Assembly: GCA_001414345.1 (NCBI GenBank) | Contig: LLCB01000053.1 | Span: forward strand, 1-64,000 | DNA length: 64,000 nt | Direction of reading: 5' to 3' | Origin: Hymenoscyphus infarciens | Taxonomy: Eukaryota; Ascomycota; Leotiomycetes; Helotiales; Helotiaceae | Shown: piece by piece, positions 46,670 through 57,462 of the stretch | Numbering within the stretch: the first letter of the stretch is position 1 | Layout: each line of letters begins with the position of its first letter | Notes under the pieces: generated by a model | Seen by the model: only the letters and a program-made list of their open reading frames with translations | Databases searched by the model: none | Told to the model about the DNA's origin: nothing | Made by a program: the position numbers and the translations under genes

Positions 46670-47613
46670 ATGGATCGTAAAAGTATGGTGTTTTTCTGCT
46701 TGTCCGTGTCTTGAAAAGAGAAATAAAAATAGACCAGGTGAACAGCGGGTCGAGATTCACAGTATTTCATTGTCTGCTCGATAATTTCGGAACTGTTCTG
46801 GTCAGAAGAGAATAACATGAGAAGGGGACGTATACCAGAGAATGGTTTTTCCTGACCCGGGAATTCCATGGAGCCAAAGAAAGGGGTTGAGCCCTTCTTT
46901 CCATATTTGGTATTCCTTGCCTCGCGTGAACCACCTTCCAGTTTGGTCTTCGTGTTTTTTCCTCGCAGCGGTATGATTTGTGCTGGGGTCAGTAGAAGAT
47001 AGCCACCGTACAATATCGTTCAGTCTTGAATCTGGAAAATTTCAGTGTCCATCCGATCTCAATATGAAATTTCTCTTACCAAAATCGGATTGCTCCAATT
47101 TGGAGACGACGAGTCCAGTAGCGATAGATTGAGCACTTTGCACAAAAATTAGAGAATCAACACACGAAGGTTCAAATATCCTTACATATGTTCAACGTTC
47201 AAGAACTCCATGAGAATCCGTTTCTGTTCTTCGATCCTCTCCAGATCGTCCTCCATCCTCTTCTTCTTCATCGGCCACTTCAACCTCTCGGCAATAACCC
47301 TGGCAGTCCCCTCTATAGGAAGAATTTTTCCACGGAGAAGTATCAAATGGCCCCGGGTAATCTCAACTGGTCCGCCGGTAGCATTAAGGGAAATTAGAGT
47401 CGGCCATCTTTCAAGTGGAAGGCCCGATTTCTCCACACGTTTCGCTAGATCATTAAGCTTCTGGAGAACCACTTCAAGGCTTTCCAAGCGACTTTGAAAA
47501 CTCTCGATATCCTTCGTGGAGTTTTTGACAGCGATACCGTACTGTGTCAGTCGCTTGCCAACCTCGGCCGTGACCTGGATGATCGCGATGACAGACGCAG
47601 CAAACTCGGCCAT
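46670..47613 (-). pseudogene. NACHT-ankyrin STAND gene, N-terminal part (5' of insertion)
   Basis: This is the start of the gene that continues at 41330. The predicted exons are 47613-47186, 47135-47080, 47031-46836 and 46792-46670. The first exon encodes MAEFAASVIAIIQVTAEVGK and a helical domain of about 140 residues typical of fungal STAND N-terminal domains (PigL_N/helo-like class). The third ends with the Walker A WLHGIPGSGKTIL, and the fourth has VHLVYFYFSFQDTDKQKN up to LLRS, where the element begins. Joined at the ATGGA core to 41330, the phases agree and the whole would be 966 residues. As it stands the gene can give only a truncated product of the N-terminal domain plus the P-loop. 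Confidence 0.85.
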
Positions 47614-48847
47614 GATAGCCTCGTGAACAGCTTCTTATTTCGCGTTGGAATGTGATCCGCAATCTGTATTCACACTGCTAAATGATGGTGTTCCCATTCG
47701 AAAAACGTGAAGATGATGATAAGGTCATGAGAGAGGGCTGGGACGAGTGGAGTTTCTCGAAGATTCCGTAGCCTAGGTCGGGCCGCTGACCGTCTTTTCT
47801 TCCAAACAGGATGCTGTGCAAGGCCGCACTGCAGTTGAAAATTCCGCAGTCCGTCACCAAGTAGGTTCCAGGGAAAAAATGCTACGGCGAGTGGCGATGC
47901 TATCCATGGTGTTGATTATTCGTGAAGAAAGCCGGGTTCAATGCTTAGTGCTAGAAGAGCCTCTGAAACTGTTTTGAGGGGGAGGGTAAGAAGCGGGGGT
48001 TGTAAGAATTCGTTACTGTAGTCGCGATGCAAACAGCTTAAGGAAATAGGGGATAGGACTGTGTATATGCAACCCTCACTCAATCACGAATTTCTACGCC
48101 TCCTGATGCACCTAAACGGCAATAGGGCTATACAAAAGCCACTCGCGATTCATCCATCCCAAAATATTACACGAAGCTAAATCTTTCACCATAGACAATC
48201 CCCTACTCCAAAGTTAACTTCTGTCAAGGGCAAAAGAATGCCCCAAGACCTGGCGGACCACCCCAAGGCCGAAAGTTTCTAGGAGACAACAGAGCGCACA
48301 ATAGTAGCAAAGGACGTCCTATTATAATTTGATCAGCACCGTTTTTAGCTCAAGGCCCATCGCCTAGAGGCGAAAAGAAAGGAGGTACTCATCAGCAATC
48401 ACCCACTCAAAGACCTGGTTACCAGCAACACTCTACGACTATGGATCTAATAAATTTGAAAAACGACACAAATATGGGAGATGATTATCATTTGTAAACT
48501 TGGGACTACTGTACTTGCTTGCTCACTCGCTCGCTCGCTGGACACCACCCTACGAGTAAAGAGCAAGAAAATGATACCGATAGCAAAAATGCCAGGCCAA
48601 GTCGCAAGGGGAAAACAAGCAAACCGAAGCCCTCCATACGCCCTTTCCCGGCCGCTCTCACCGACCGAGAAAATGGATACATGCAGAGAGCAATAATCAT
48701 ACATCAACGCCAAAAAGAATTTCATACAAGAAAGCAAAACGAAAACAGGGTATTAAGCTTGAGCACTCGCAGAGCCGTTGCCAGCGACTTCCAAAAGTAC
48801 TCGCCCTTGAAGCGCGAAAAGGCCAGCATAAAAAGAAATAACCCAAA
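47614..48847. other. intergenic region
   Basis: Promoter side of the NACHT gene and 3' flank of MAF1 (both on the minus strand). No gene is recognised. Frames at 48447-48944 have no recognisable domain. Confidence 0.4.
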
Positions 48848-49858
48848 TCAGATTTCCATATCCATCGCCATGTCCTCGCTGATGCCTCGAGTTGGACCCT
48901 TGAACTCCTGTTGCTCGTCCTCATCATCAGCTTCGTCATCGTAATCATCACAAAATTCATCTTCATTGAAGAAGTCGTCAGTTCCAATATCATTATCCCA
49001 TGCGGCCGATGTATCCAAATCTACATCCTCCTCGTCTTCGTTAGTGAGATTAGCCGCTTGATCACCAAGCCAGTATCTGGCACGCTTATTAGCGCCTGCG
49101 TCGTAGCCAGTAGCGCCTCTCTTTGATAAGCCAAGTCGTTGTTGTGGACTATGACTCATCACCGGGACGCCCCGGACATAAATGTATGCGATGCGCTTCC
49201 TCTCTCTGTTAAAGAAGAGGTAGTTCAAACTCCATACAGAACCTTCGTCTCCATCGAATGGGTCATCGGGAGGAGCCCAGCAGTAGATAGTGCAGTCATT
49301 CAGACTCATCTCGTTATCAATCATGGCCCACATGTGTGGTCCCCAAGCCTGACTTGTTGTCGGCGCAGATGCAGTTGTTGCGTAGCTGGTCTGCGGTGGA
49401 ACTTGGAGAGTCATACCCGTGCTTGGCCTCAAGTTGTAGAGTGTAGAATCGAGTGTGCCAATAACCCCTTTCAAACTTCGCTCCCTTTTAAAGTCGCTAG
49501 GTCGGAGAACATTGGAGAAATCGTAGTCCGAGTGGCTTGCATTGAGAGTCGCGATAAGGTATGCGAATGTGCGTCGACTTGAAACTTCATCCAGAGAGCC
49601 GAATGGACTTGCTCTTGACAGGTTGACCGACGGATGGTCGCCCGAGGCACCAAGAGGTGGTGACACAGAAGCCGACAGAGAAACGAGGGATTCATGTTGC
49701 GATTCCAGAGCGATCTCGATATTCCGATATAGCTTCTTGTCAGATCCTGCCGCCTTCGTTGTGTATAGTTCGCATGCTCCTATGACGTGACAATCGGGTG
49801 TATCGAAGTTGAGCGCGCGTGTCACGTCATCGAAGTCGGTGAGGGGTAGGAACTTCAT
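48848..49858 (-). CDS. MAF1: Maf1, repressor of RNA polymerase III transcription
   Basis: An intronless frame of 336 residues from the ATG at 49858. The N-terminal Maf1 box is clear (MKFLPLTDFDDVTRALNFDT, then YTTKAAGSDKKLYRNIE), followed by a Ser-rich variable region, the central block RTFAYLIATLNASHSDYDFS, and the later boxes MWAMIDNEMSL and SLNYLFFNRERKRIAYIYV. The C-terminus is strongly acidic (EDEEDVDLDTS, DDYDDEADDEDEQQ). Maf1 binds Pol III and blocks its recruitment by TFIIIB under nutrient or stress signals, and is controlled by phosphorylation through TORC1/PKA in yeast. A KR-rich stretch before the acidic tail (SKRGATGYDAGANKRARYW) could be nuclear targeting. Confidence 0.95.
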   Translation of the reverse strand: MKFLPLTDFDDVTRALNFDTPDCHVIGACELYTTKAAGSDKKLYRNIEIALESQHESLVSLSASVSPPLGASGDHPSVNLSRASPFGSLDEVSSRRTFAYLIATLNASHSDYDFSNVLRPSDFKRERSLKGVIGTLDSTLYNLRPSTGMTLQVPPQTSYATTASAPTTSQAWGPHMWAMIDNEMSLNDCTIYCWAPPDDPFDGDEGSVWSLNYLFFNRERKRIAYIYVRGVPVMSHSPQQRLGLSKRGATGYDAGANKRARYWLGDQAANLTNEDEEDVDLDTSAAWDNDIGTDDFFNEDEFCDDYDDEADDEDEQQEFKGPTRGISEDMAMDMEI

Positions 49859-51055
49859 CGTCGCGGTAGAAGGAGCCTGATCCTAGATGTAATCTTATCA
49901 ACGGTATTAGGGTGGTGGTTGTTTTGGGGAGTGTTGCGCGTTATCGTGGAGGCAAAAGCGTGTGGTGATTGAACCCGAGTGTTCTGTGGGAAATAGCGAC
50001 CTTGAGGGCAACTCTTCAGACTCGGAGAACGAACGTCCAAGAACTTGATGTCTCGTAGATGGCCGAGTGGTGATGAAAGGGGAGGTATGTTTGTTTGTTC
50101 GCGACAACTGACTGCAGATGCAGCACTGGTAGGTTGAGGTGAATGTGGTTTAAGGAACCTGCTGAGGCCGAGAAAGACACTTCCCCACGCTGGCTGCGGA
50201 GGATGAATCAAGCTGTTCTCGAGCTAGACTTACGTCTAGCAGGTAGGGGACATTGTGAGAGTCTGCGTTGAGTAGTTGTGAATGTGGTGTTGATGGGTGG
50301 TTGATGGAAGGCCTTCCAGGTTGGGTGACGGGAGGTCCAGGTGGTCAGGTCAGATCCCCGGAATGGTGGATGTCGTATCCCCGACTAGCGACCAATCATA
50401 TAATAAGGAAGCCAACGTGTTTAGAAAAACATGGAAGCGGGTATCAGAATCATCCGACTGTATTTTCTTTTTGCGAGGTGAGTAACAAAGACGGAAGTTA
50501 GCAAAAAGTAACAAAGAACCGATGCGAGTACGATACGTAGCATATTGAATGCAAACTATGCACAAAAAGAGACAGAACGCAATTGTACGGGCTCCGGGAT
50601 TTGGTTGAATTGCATTTGGCTGTCATGTAACTGGAAGGGCGGGATGGCCTTGGAAGAGATGCGACATCTTGCAAGCCGCGTATGGTGATGTGGTATAGTC
50701 CTATGAACGTAATGGTGTCGATTTTGCAAATCAGCGGTAAAAGAAGGCCATGAGAAAAGAACTTAGCATAACTGTTGTAACTGAAACCACATCACCTAGA
50801 GTCCCATTGCGATCCTATCATACCACTCGTAATCGAACCCAAAGAGAGTCCAAGAAATCAGAGAATTCCAGCATTGTGAAGTCCATCCATAAGCGCCTGA
50901 TCAGCCTAAAGAAGTTCGGAAAAACTCATGTTAGCGAATAAGAAGAATGAGAAAACGTTGTATCCGAAGTTCATGTAGTGTAGATTCCTAAAAACTCCAA
51001 AGCGCCATGCTTCCACTGTGTCTAAACTCATTCCATGCCAATTTTGAGCGTGTGT
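49859..51055. other. intergenic region
   Basis: 5' flank of MAF1 and 3' flank of APS1. Only short frames without recognisable content; the 63-codon frame at 50750-50941 is basic and probably chance. Confidence 0.4.
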
Positions 51056-51880
51056 TCACATGATTCTCGTTACTTCCTCGTCGACCTGGGAAGGGTGGTG
51101 ATACGTGTCAGTGCATGAAAAAAGGAAGGAGTCCACCGATGTATTCTCATATCAATGAGAGAAGCTTTCTTGACTAACCTCTGTATCCTCTATCGAGTCT
51201 TGTGCGGAGATGACCCTTAGGACATTCTTCTTGCTGCTCTCTTGCATTTCCCCTGCTAATAACAACTCGTCCAGGATGAAGTATGCTTTTTGGAAGTTGA
51301 AAATCTGAATAGGGTCAGTACTCGGGGTTGAGGCTGCTCTGGATTGCAACATACAATATCCAACTAGTACAGGATTAGCATTGGTTGAGAGGCAGTCGGC
51401 GTGTGATAGCTTACCTCGCACACATTGCCATAATACTTGTCCATCTGCTCAACATATCGGTGTACAATCTCGAGAGTGATGAGTTCGTTGTCGGTCGAGT
51501 TGCAGCCGGCAATGAAGAAGAGGGAGGCGTAACGGCGATACACAATCTTCGAATCTGTCCCGAAGGCATCAGCATTGCATCTTTCCATTGCGGCACCATA
51601 AACCCATACCTTTGTATTCTAAGAAGTTGCACATCCTCGTCCGTCGCGCCAGCACGAGTTGAGATACGTCTTTGATGATCTTGGCCTTTTCCTTGGGCGA
51701 GAGTGTGGTGAACCATTTTGCGAGCCTCTGTCCATAATTCAGCTCTGCCTCAAGCTAAGGGATCACTCCTCATGGCAACGTACAACCTTTCCCTGCCGAG
51801 AAAGTAGGATCAGGTAGCTTTTGGAGGTTAGCACAAAGAGCCTGCGATGTCGGTTTTTAAGGGTCTTACTTGATGGCCAT
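51056..51880 (-). CDS. APS1: AP-1 clathrin adaptor complex sigma subunit
   Basis: Seven predicted exons on the minus strand: 51880-51870, 51817-51784, 51727-51610, 51554-51415, 51363-51355, 51304-51179 and 51085-51056, giving 155 residues. The protein reads [91 protein letters not shown] and ends EEVTRIM. This is the small sigma chain of the AP-1 complex that sorts cargo at the trans-Golgi and endosomes. Two exons are tiny: the 11-nt first exon (MAI plus two bases) and a 9-nt exon coding Leu-Asp-Ile. All junctions use GT-AG. The gene is divergent from GCLM with 556 bp between start codons. Confidence 0.93.
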
Positions 51881-52436
51881 CTTGCGCGGACGTAGGTGAA
51901 GCTTTTTTGGGGTTGTCGTTGCTAATGCCGTTCTGTGGCAGATCGGAAATGAAAGAACCCCCACCGAATGGAAACTCTGTCGTATTGAAAGCGGCAACTC
52001 AGGCGCTCGTGGCGCAATAAACGCGACTGAATTAAATTGAAGGGAGGTGTTGGTTGGTATCTCTAGTCTGTTAGACTGCCGACCTAAAGATTAAGTTCTG
52101 CACTTCACTGCACACTTAACGCAATATTTTAGCCGCCGCTTTCACCTGCAATAGCTGGAGCGGAACAAAATCGGGAGGCCTCGGGAAGAGGGGCACCGAA
52201 AAAAGGTGCTGAACCCCCCATCATTCGTTCACACCACCACCACCTGCACTCTCTACATATGCTTATAAATTCCCTATATTCGATAACCTCCTTTTCCTTA
52301 TTCTTTTTCTTCAGCTCTGAAATAGCTATACTCGAAATTGCAGAGGAGCAGGCGTTAGAACCGTCGCAGATATCGAATTCCTATCGCTCCATAAGCCCAT
52401 CGTCTCCTCGGCCTCGCCCACATCATCACTTCCATC
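51881..52436. promoter_or_regulatory. shared promoter region of APS1 and GCLM
   Basis: 556 bp between two divergent start codons. C-rich pyrimidine tracts precede the GCLM start (52380-52430). I could not assign specific factor sites. Confidence 0.4.
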
Positions 52437-53436
52437 ATGACGCGTTTAATACTTTCCACCTCGTATGCACCTCCAATTCGCTATGGCTGAAGACGAGGAG
52501 TACGCTGACTATGGTGCAATACCTAGGAATATCATGACCGGCGGTCCCTCAATCATAAGGAAGCCTGGCGCATCCAATCTTGAGTTGACAAATTCGCTCC
52601 GATCGAACTTCCAAAACGCCCAGCAGGATTACTCCCCTTTATCTGGGTCGAAAGCTAGTAGCCCCAGCAATGATGAAGAAGACGAATCCGTCCGCCGACC
52701 CTCGGCCTCCCTCTGGACTACCCGTGAAAATTCCGACTTTTATATTCCTACCATCGACTGGACGTTATCAGGCCTCGCGGAGGAGCCAAGCCAGTACGAT
52801 ATTACTGTCAAATTATTCTACCTGCCTGGCGCAGACATAAGAGATAGGAGACAGTACACCCAGGATGCACTTCAGCTGGTAATGAAGGAATTGGGCGTAT
52901 GCTCTGTCGACCTCTTGATTGTATCATTTCCTGGCATGTCATTCGAAGGCGACTGCGAATGGGACGCCGATAAGAAGAATTCATTACAAGGGAACGATGA
53001 CGAAGAAGTAGCCTCTTGGGCCGTCCTCGAAGAACTTTACGACCAAGGAAGGGTCAAGAAACTAGGGCTTGCGGAATACGGCAGTGAGAAGTTGTCAAGA
53101 TTCTTGAAGAGAGTTCGAGTACGACCCAAGGTGGACCAAGTCAACGTCAAAGATTGCTGTAATGTTCCGCCACCGCTTCGCCAATTAGCCAAACTTGAAG
53201 GCATTGAGCTCTATGTTCACAATGACTGTACCAACATCCTTCCGAGTGGGACTTTGAGAGAACTCTTAGGGCAAGGCACGAAAGGCGCTGGAGTACTGTC
53301 AGAGTCAAAGAGAGGAATCGACGGTATGAAGGGAGACTTGACTCCTCAGTGGGTTGTCAAGTATACCGCAGTCGTTCGAGATCGAGGCGTCATCGAAAAC
53401 AAGGGCTACTTTGCTGTTGCAGAATTAAGAGAATGA
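52437..53436 (+). CDS. GCLM: glutamate-cysteine ligase modifier (regulatory) subunit
   Basis: Two predicted exons, 52437-52462 and 52527-53436, give 311 residues. The first exon encodes MTRLILSTS and joins NIMTGGPSIIRKPGASNLEL after a 64-nt intron (GTATGC/TAG); the open frame that reads through this intron is an artefact. The body has the aldo-keto-reductase-like fold of this family: DITVKLFYLPGADI, LGVCSVDLLIVSFPG, ASWAVLEELYDQGRVKKLGL, VDQVNVKDCC and LEGIELYVHNDC. The protein binds the catalytic subunit and lowers its feedback inhibition in glutathione synthesis. An acidic insert (WDADKKNSLQGNDDEEV) is present. It converges with BUD32 (198 bp between stops). Confidence 0.88.
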
Positions 53437-53634
53437 TGGATTTCCGGGAACTTGGACGGACAGGTAAATAGAACGAGTCACGCAAGAACATGATGGGATC
53501 GGCGTTAGGTTTTGCAGCATAGAACTTGGGTTTTCGTCTCGATCATCTGGATAACTGCTCATTGTATGGCAGCCGATTGGAATTAGATATCCCTTGCAGA
53601 TGGAATTAAAAATTATTTCTGTATTTGATTTTGG

Positions 53635-54519
53635 TCAACCCAGCATGCTTCGCTTTCTACCCCTCATTCTGACATCCTCCAATTTCTTCAACACATTGTT
53701 GGCTCCTTTGAAACCGTTCCCATATGCAGCAAGTAGTTCTGAGAACATCCCTTCTGCCCTTGGGTGCGTACTTCCAAATGCCCTTTCGAGGACGTATAAA
53801 TCGACTGCTCGGTCCTCATCCGCTGTACTCTGGCTCGCCAGTCCAAAATCAATAAGCACCACCTCCCCTTCCAGCACACTTTCTCCTTCACTAGTACCAC
53901 CATTCACTGTATCCTTGCTTCTTGGTCGCAACATCAGATTGCTCGTGGTCAAGTCTCCATGCACAATACCAACTCCATGCATTCTCCCTACCGCACTTCC
54001 TATCCTTCCCATCAAGCCTTTTAGTAAATCCCCACCTTCTTGTACCCTCTCACCATTTTGCGCATTGTCACGCTCTTCTGTGCTTTTCTCCTCCTTCCGC
54101 CTCTTCAACCATTCATTCAACTTGATCCTTACCACCTCGCCCTCAATCCACTCAATCATCAGCCACCCCTCTCGCTCATCCAACCCATAAACAGCCGGAA
54201 CAGGTACCCCCTCCTTCCTACATTTCACCAACACCCTTGCCTCTGATAATATCCGATGTTTCGTCAATCGCGCATCGAGTATTGGGTGTCGATAAGGCTT
54301 CGAAGGCCGATATTTGAGGGCGCATGATATCGAAGGTAGGAGGTATGTCGTGCGATAAAGAAGGGCTTCGGCGCCTTGAGTGATGAGCCGTGGGGGCGCG
54401 GGGTCGTGTTGGAAGATTGGTGGGAGGGGTAAGGGTGAGGTTGAGGATGAGGATGGAAGTGATAGATTTTGAGGCTCGATCGGAGGGATCGTGGGAGGGG
54501 TCATTACTGGGACTGACAT
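53635..54519 (-). CDS. BUD32: Bud32, EKC/KEOPS complex kinase/ATPase
   Basis: An intronless frame of 294 residues from the ATG at 54519. A Pro/Ser-rich N-terminus of about 40 residues precedes the family start LITQGAEALLYRTTYL. Conserved parts are ALKYRPSKPYRHPILDARLT (the arginine-rich loop of Bud32), WLMIEWIEG, the catalytic VGIVHGDLTTSNLML, the metal motif VVLIDFGLASQS, and DRAVDLYVLERAF. A charged insert (KRRKEEKSTEERDNAQNGER) lies mid-protein. The C-terminus RMRGRKRSMLG matches the family's RxRGRKR tail. Bud32 works with Kae1, Cgi121 and Pcc1 in making t6A on tRNA, and in telomere upkeep and transcription in yeast. Confidence 0.95.
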   Translation of the reverse strand: MSVPVMTPPTIPPIEPQNLSLPSSSSTSPLPLPPIFQHDPAPPRLITQGAEALLYRTTYLLPSISCALKYRPSKPYRHPILDARLTKHRILSEARVLVKCRKEGVPVPAVYGLDEREGWLMIEWIEGEVVRIKLNEWLKRRKEEKSTEERDNAQNGERVQEGGDLLKGLMGRIGSAVGRMHGVGIVHGDLTTSNLMLRPRSKDTVNGGTSEGESVLEGEVVLIDFGLASQSTADEDRAVDLYVLERAFGSTHPRAEGMFSELLAAYGNGFKGANNVLKKLEDVRMRGRKRSMLG

Positions 54520-55062
54520 GGTGAGTGATGTGGTTGCACTGTGGTGTTGTTGACTTTGTGTTGGTCAGATTTATTTAGGGTCGACTGACTACCTACCTAG
54601 TGGTAGGGCTGGCGGGGTAAAACGGTAGAGTCATTTTTTTGGTGGGAGATCCCTCCCTACTTTACACTTTGACCACTCCTTTTCTCGAGCTTCATTTTCT
54701 TGAGCTTCATTTTCTTCTCCATCTCCAACTATTGCCACTCACACGAGAAATCAACCCCTTTTCACAGAACCGAATCTGTGAATAGATTTCAAAAGGGATA
54801 ATTGGGTGATACAAGTACTATCCACCAACATGTGGCAGTCGGTCACCGCCATTTCTGCAAGTGCAGGGATGCAAAACGCACCTCAATTGGTTTCCCATCC
54901 CGTCAGTCGTCGTACACACCAAAGGCAAACTGCTGTACCGTACATGACTTCATCATTTGCCTCCCAAACTCCCTCGCACCATTTTCCCGAAAACAAAAAT
55001 ATACTTCCAGAATATGCCACAATTCCCATAGCGGCCCTTCACTCCTCCAGGCGCTATCTCAG

Positions 55063-55803
55063 ATGGCAGAACATCACGACCTTTCCCTCATTACCATCTT
55101 CCTCCTCCTCACCGCCTGTCTCGTCTCCTTCTTCGTCTTGGGCCAGATTCTCACCACCTATACCTCTGCCTACCTAGCCGCGCCCTCCGAGATCACGACT
55201 TTTATCGACGCCGTTGATTTCTCCATACAAGAAAATGAGAGTTATGATCGCGATGTGGGGAAAGTGCAGAGGTTGGAGGATAAACTCCGTATGGGCAAAT
55301 TGTTGAGGGAGATCCAGAAGTGTGGAGATGATTTGAGGGAGGACTTGAACAGACTCTTGATAGATGAGGGAGGAACAAGGCTGAGATCTAGTACTCGTCT
55401 GTTATGGGCTGCCAAAAGAGGGAGGCTGGAAGAGAGGATGCGGAGACTGGATCTCTTGAGAATGAGGTTCTTGGTCGTGTATATGGGTTTGATTGCTGCG
55501 AATAGTACAGATCCACAACCCGTGAAGGATCCGGAAAAACAGGAAGGGAGGATGTTCGAGAGGCCGAAAATTTCTGTCAGGAGTTTCACTCAGGATTTAA
55601 AGGAGGGAGTTCAGAGGAAACCTCCTTTGAGAAGGTTGACGACCCAAGCGATGGGTCAGGCGATGGGTCACAATGATCATGTTGGAGAAAAGCCCAAGAT
55701 GGGATGGATGGGAGTTGTTGCCGAATTACAAAATTCGCCCTTGATGCATAAACGGCACGCTTCGATTGAAAATGCTATGAGTAGTCCGAGGAGCCCGAGA
55801 TGA
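55063..55803 (+). CDS. membrane-anchored protein of unknown function
   Basis: The frame is open from 54802, but the first ATG is at 55063, giving 246 residues starting MAEHHDLSLITIFLLLTACL. A single hydrophobic segment at about 8-31 looks like a signal anchor. The rest is polar and helical, with charged segments (GKVQRLEDKLRMGKLLREIQ, RGRLEERMRRLDLLRMRF) that could form coiled coils, then a Pro/Arg/Ser-rich tail. No named domain is recognised. It is divergent from BUD32 with 543 bp between starts. It may be a lineage-specific ER or Golgi protein; that is a guess. Confidence 0.6.
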   Translation: MAEHHDLSLITIFLLLTACLVSFFVLGQILTTYTSAYLAAPSEITTFIDAVDFSIQENESYDRDVGKVQRLEDKLRMGKLLREIQKCGDDLREDLNRLLIDEGGTRLRSSTRLLWAAKRGRLEERMRRLDLLRMRFLVVYMGLIAANSTDPQPVKDPEKQEGRMFERPKISVRSFTQDLKEGVQRKPPLRRLTTQAMGQAMGHNDHVGEKPKMGWMGVVAELQNSPLMHKRHASIENAMSSPRSPR

Positions 55804-57462
55804 GAACTTAACCCTCGACCCAAGACACCCAGGATATATCGTGTGATACAGCAGCCACCTTCTTTTGGAGAATACTCGACGCTCGGAGACTTGAACATGA
55901 TTTTGAAAGTCGGCATCCTACGACTTCTAAAACTACAAACCCATATCCAACGCATCCGGCCGCCGACCATTATGACCCGTTACAACCTGCACAACGACTT
56001 CATTACGACTGACCTCACGAACGAATCTGAATGAACAACCAACTATTCATGGTTCGACCTTGACACGATTTTCCAACCAATTTCCAACATGAACCTGAAA
56101 TTTACGGCCACAATGACAATAAACGACATACATCACGACCACCCATGGACCACGACCACATAAATCACATCACCCCAGAACACCCAACCCCCATTCATAT
56201 CCCTCGCACACCCACAATCCTCACAAATTTTTACCCATATTTTCTTGATCAATCCATTACATATTCCCTTCCTTCACCATTGATTCGACATAAATTTAAC
56301 ATATTCGGAGATACCCCCCAAGAACCGGCCATTTCAGATATCAGATGTACACGACCACAAGATCACGATACCCACGAACGAGAATATGTACAGTCAGTGA
56401 TGAAGATATGACGGAGAGGTTTTTGGCGTTTGTAGTTTGGAGAGGTGCATTTTTTGGCAGGCAGGCATATGTTGCATGAAGATACCCCCCCTCTTGTTTT
56501 CCCTTTTTTCCCGCTTTTTTTTTTTTGTCTGTTTGAATAGCCTTTTCTTTCTTTTTGGGTGTTGGTGATGGCATAGGTAGCATTGGTGGTATGGAGGAGG
56601 AACGGGAATGAAGAAGAAGCGGGTTGAGGAAGAGGTGGAAAGATATGGATTGGATTGGATTGGAAGGCATTTTTGGATATTGTTAATTACCATTTTTCAC
56701 CCCCCATAATATTTGCCTCACTTTATTATTCTTATCCATTTTTTCCTTTGTAGAATTGCTTCTCTTCGTCCTGTATATCATTTTTACCTCGTCCACTTCC
56801 TCGCTTCGAGGGGTCTTCGTTGACTCTAAGAAAGCAGTGCTGGCAGGCTAGCCTTGCCAAAGAGGCAGCAACGCCTTCTACTTTCTGGGCATTTGGCGGA
56901 TTCTCAGCAACCTTATCTAACTCCTACAATGGTTTTCATTTTATTTAGCTTCTAGTAAGAGGCGAATGTGACAGTCGGACTTTTGTATATTTTTCGCTGC
57001 TGTTCTTGCGATCCAAATTCTGATTTTGGTGGGCTAGAATTGGGGGTAGAAGTGTACATGTGATACGCCTCGGTTCAAGGGATCGTTGCACCTCTCACGA
57101 AGACGAAGAGGCTCAGCTGTTACTCTAGATACATGTCTTTCTTATTACTGCCAAAGGTCGCCACGAAGAGTGGAACAGACGTTTGGTTATAGGGGTAAGG
57201 CTCTGGGATAGCAATTCGGGATAGCTCGAGCTTGTAAGAGTCCCGGTGCTAAAACCAAATTTCCCTATTGCTTTCTGTAGGCAGCGGTACTTTCTAGCCA
57301 TCGTAATTATTCCTGTCAGAGTTTCTACATACCAAGGTTTTGGCTGTTCATTTAACTAGTAGTATTTCGTGGCATAAGTCAATGGTAATTGGTCGTTTTC
57401 ATGTTTTCAAGCGAAGGTCCATTTTCTTTCACATTTCCTTATCTGTACAGTTTTTCAAAGCC
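55804..57462. other. intergenic region
   Basis: No gene is recognised. The stretch 56500-56540 has a long T run with a pyrimidine-rich surround, and 56100-56300 is ACC/CAT-rich on the plus strand. Short frames here follow this biased composition. Confidence 0.4.

Noticed and set aside
48447..48993. Several overlapping frames on both strands downstream of MAF1
   Set aside because: They overlap one another and the acidic end of MAF1, with low-complexity composition and no domain.
52465..52526. In-frame N-terminal extension of GCLM (MHLQFAMAEDEEYADYGAIP)
   Set aside because: It is intron sequence: a GTATGC donor after MTRLILSTS and a CTAG acceptor before NIMTGGPS give the conserved family start.
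54802..55062. Upstream extension of the membrane-anchored protein
   Set aside because: The frame is open, but has no ATG before 55063, and placing the start there puts the hydrophobic helix at the N-terminus as expected for a signal anchor.
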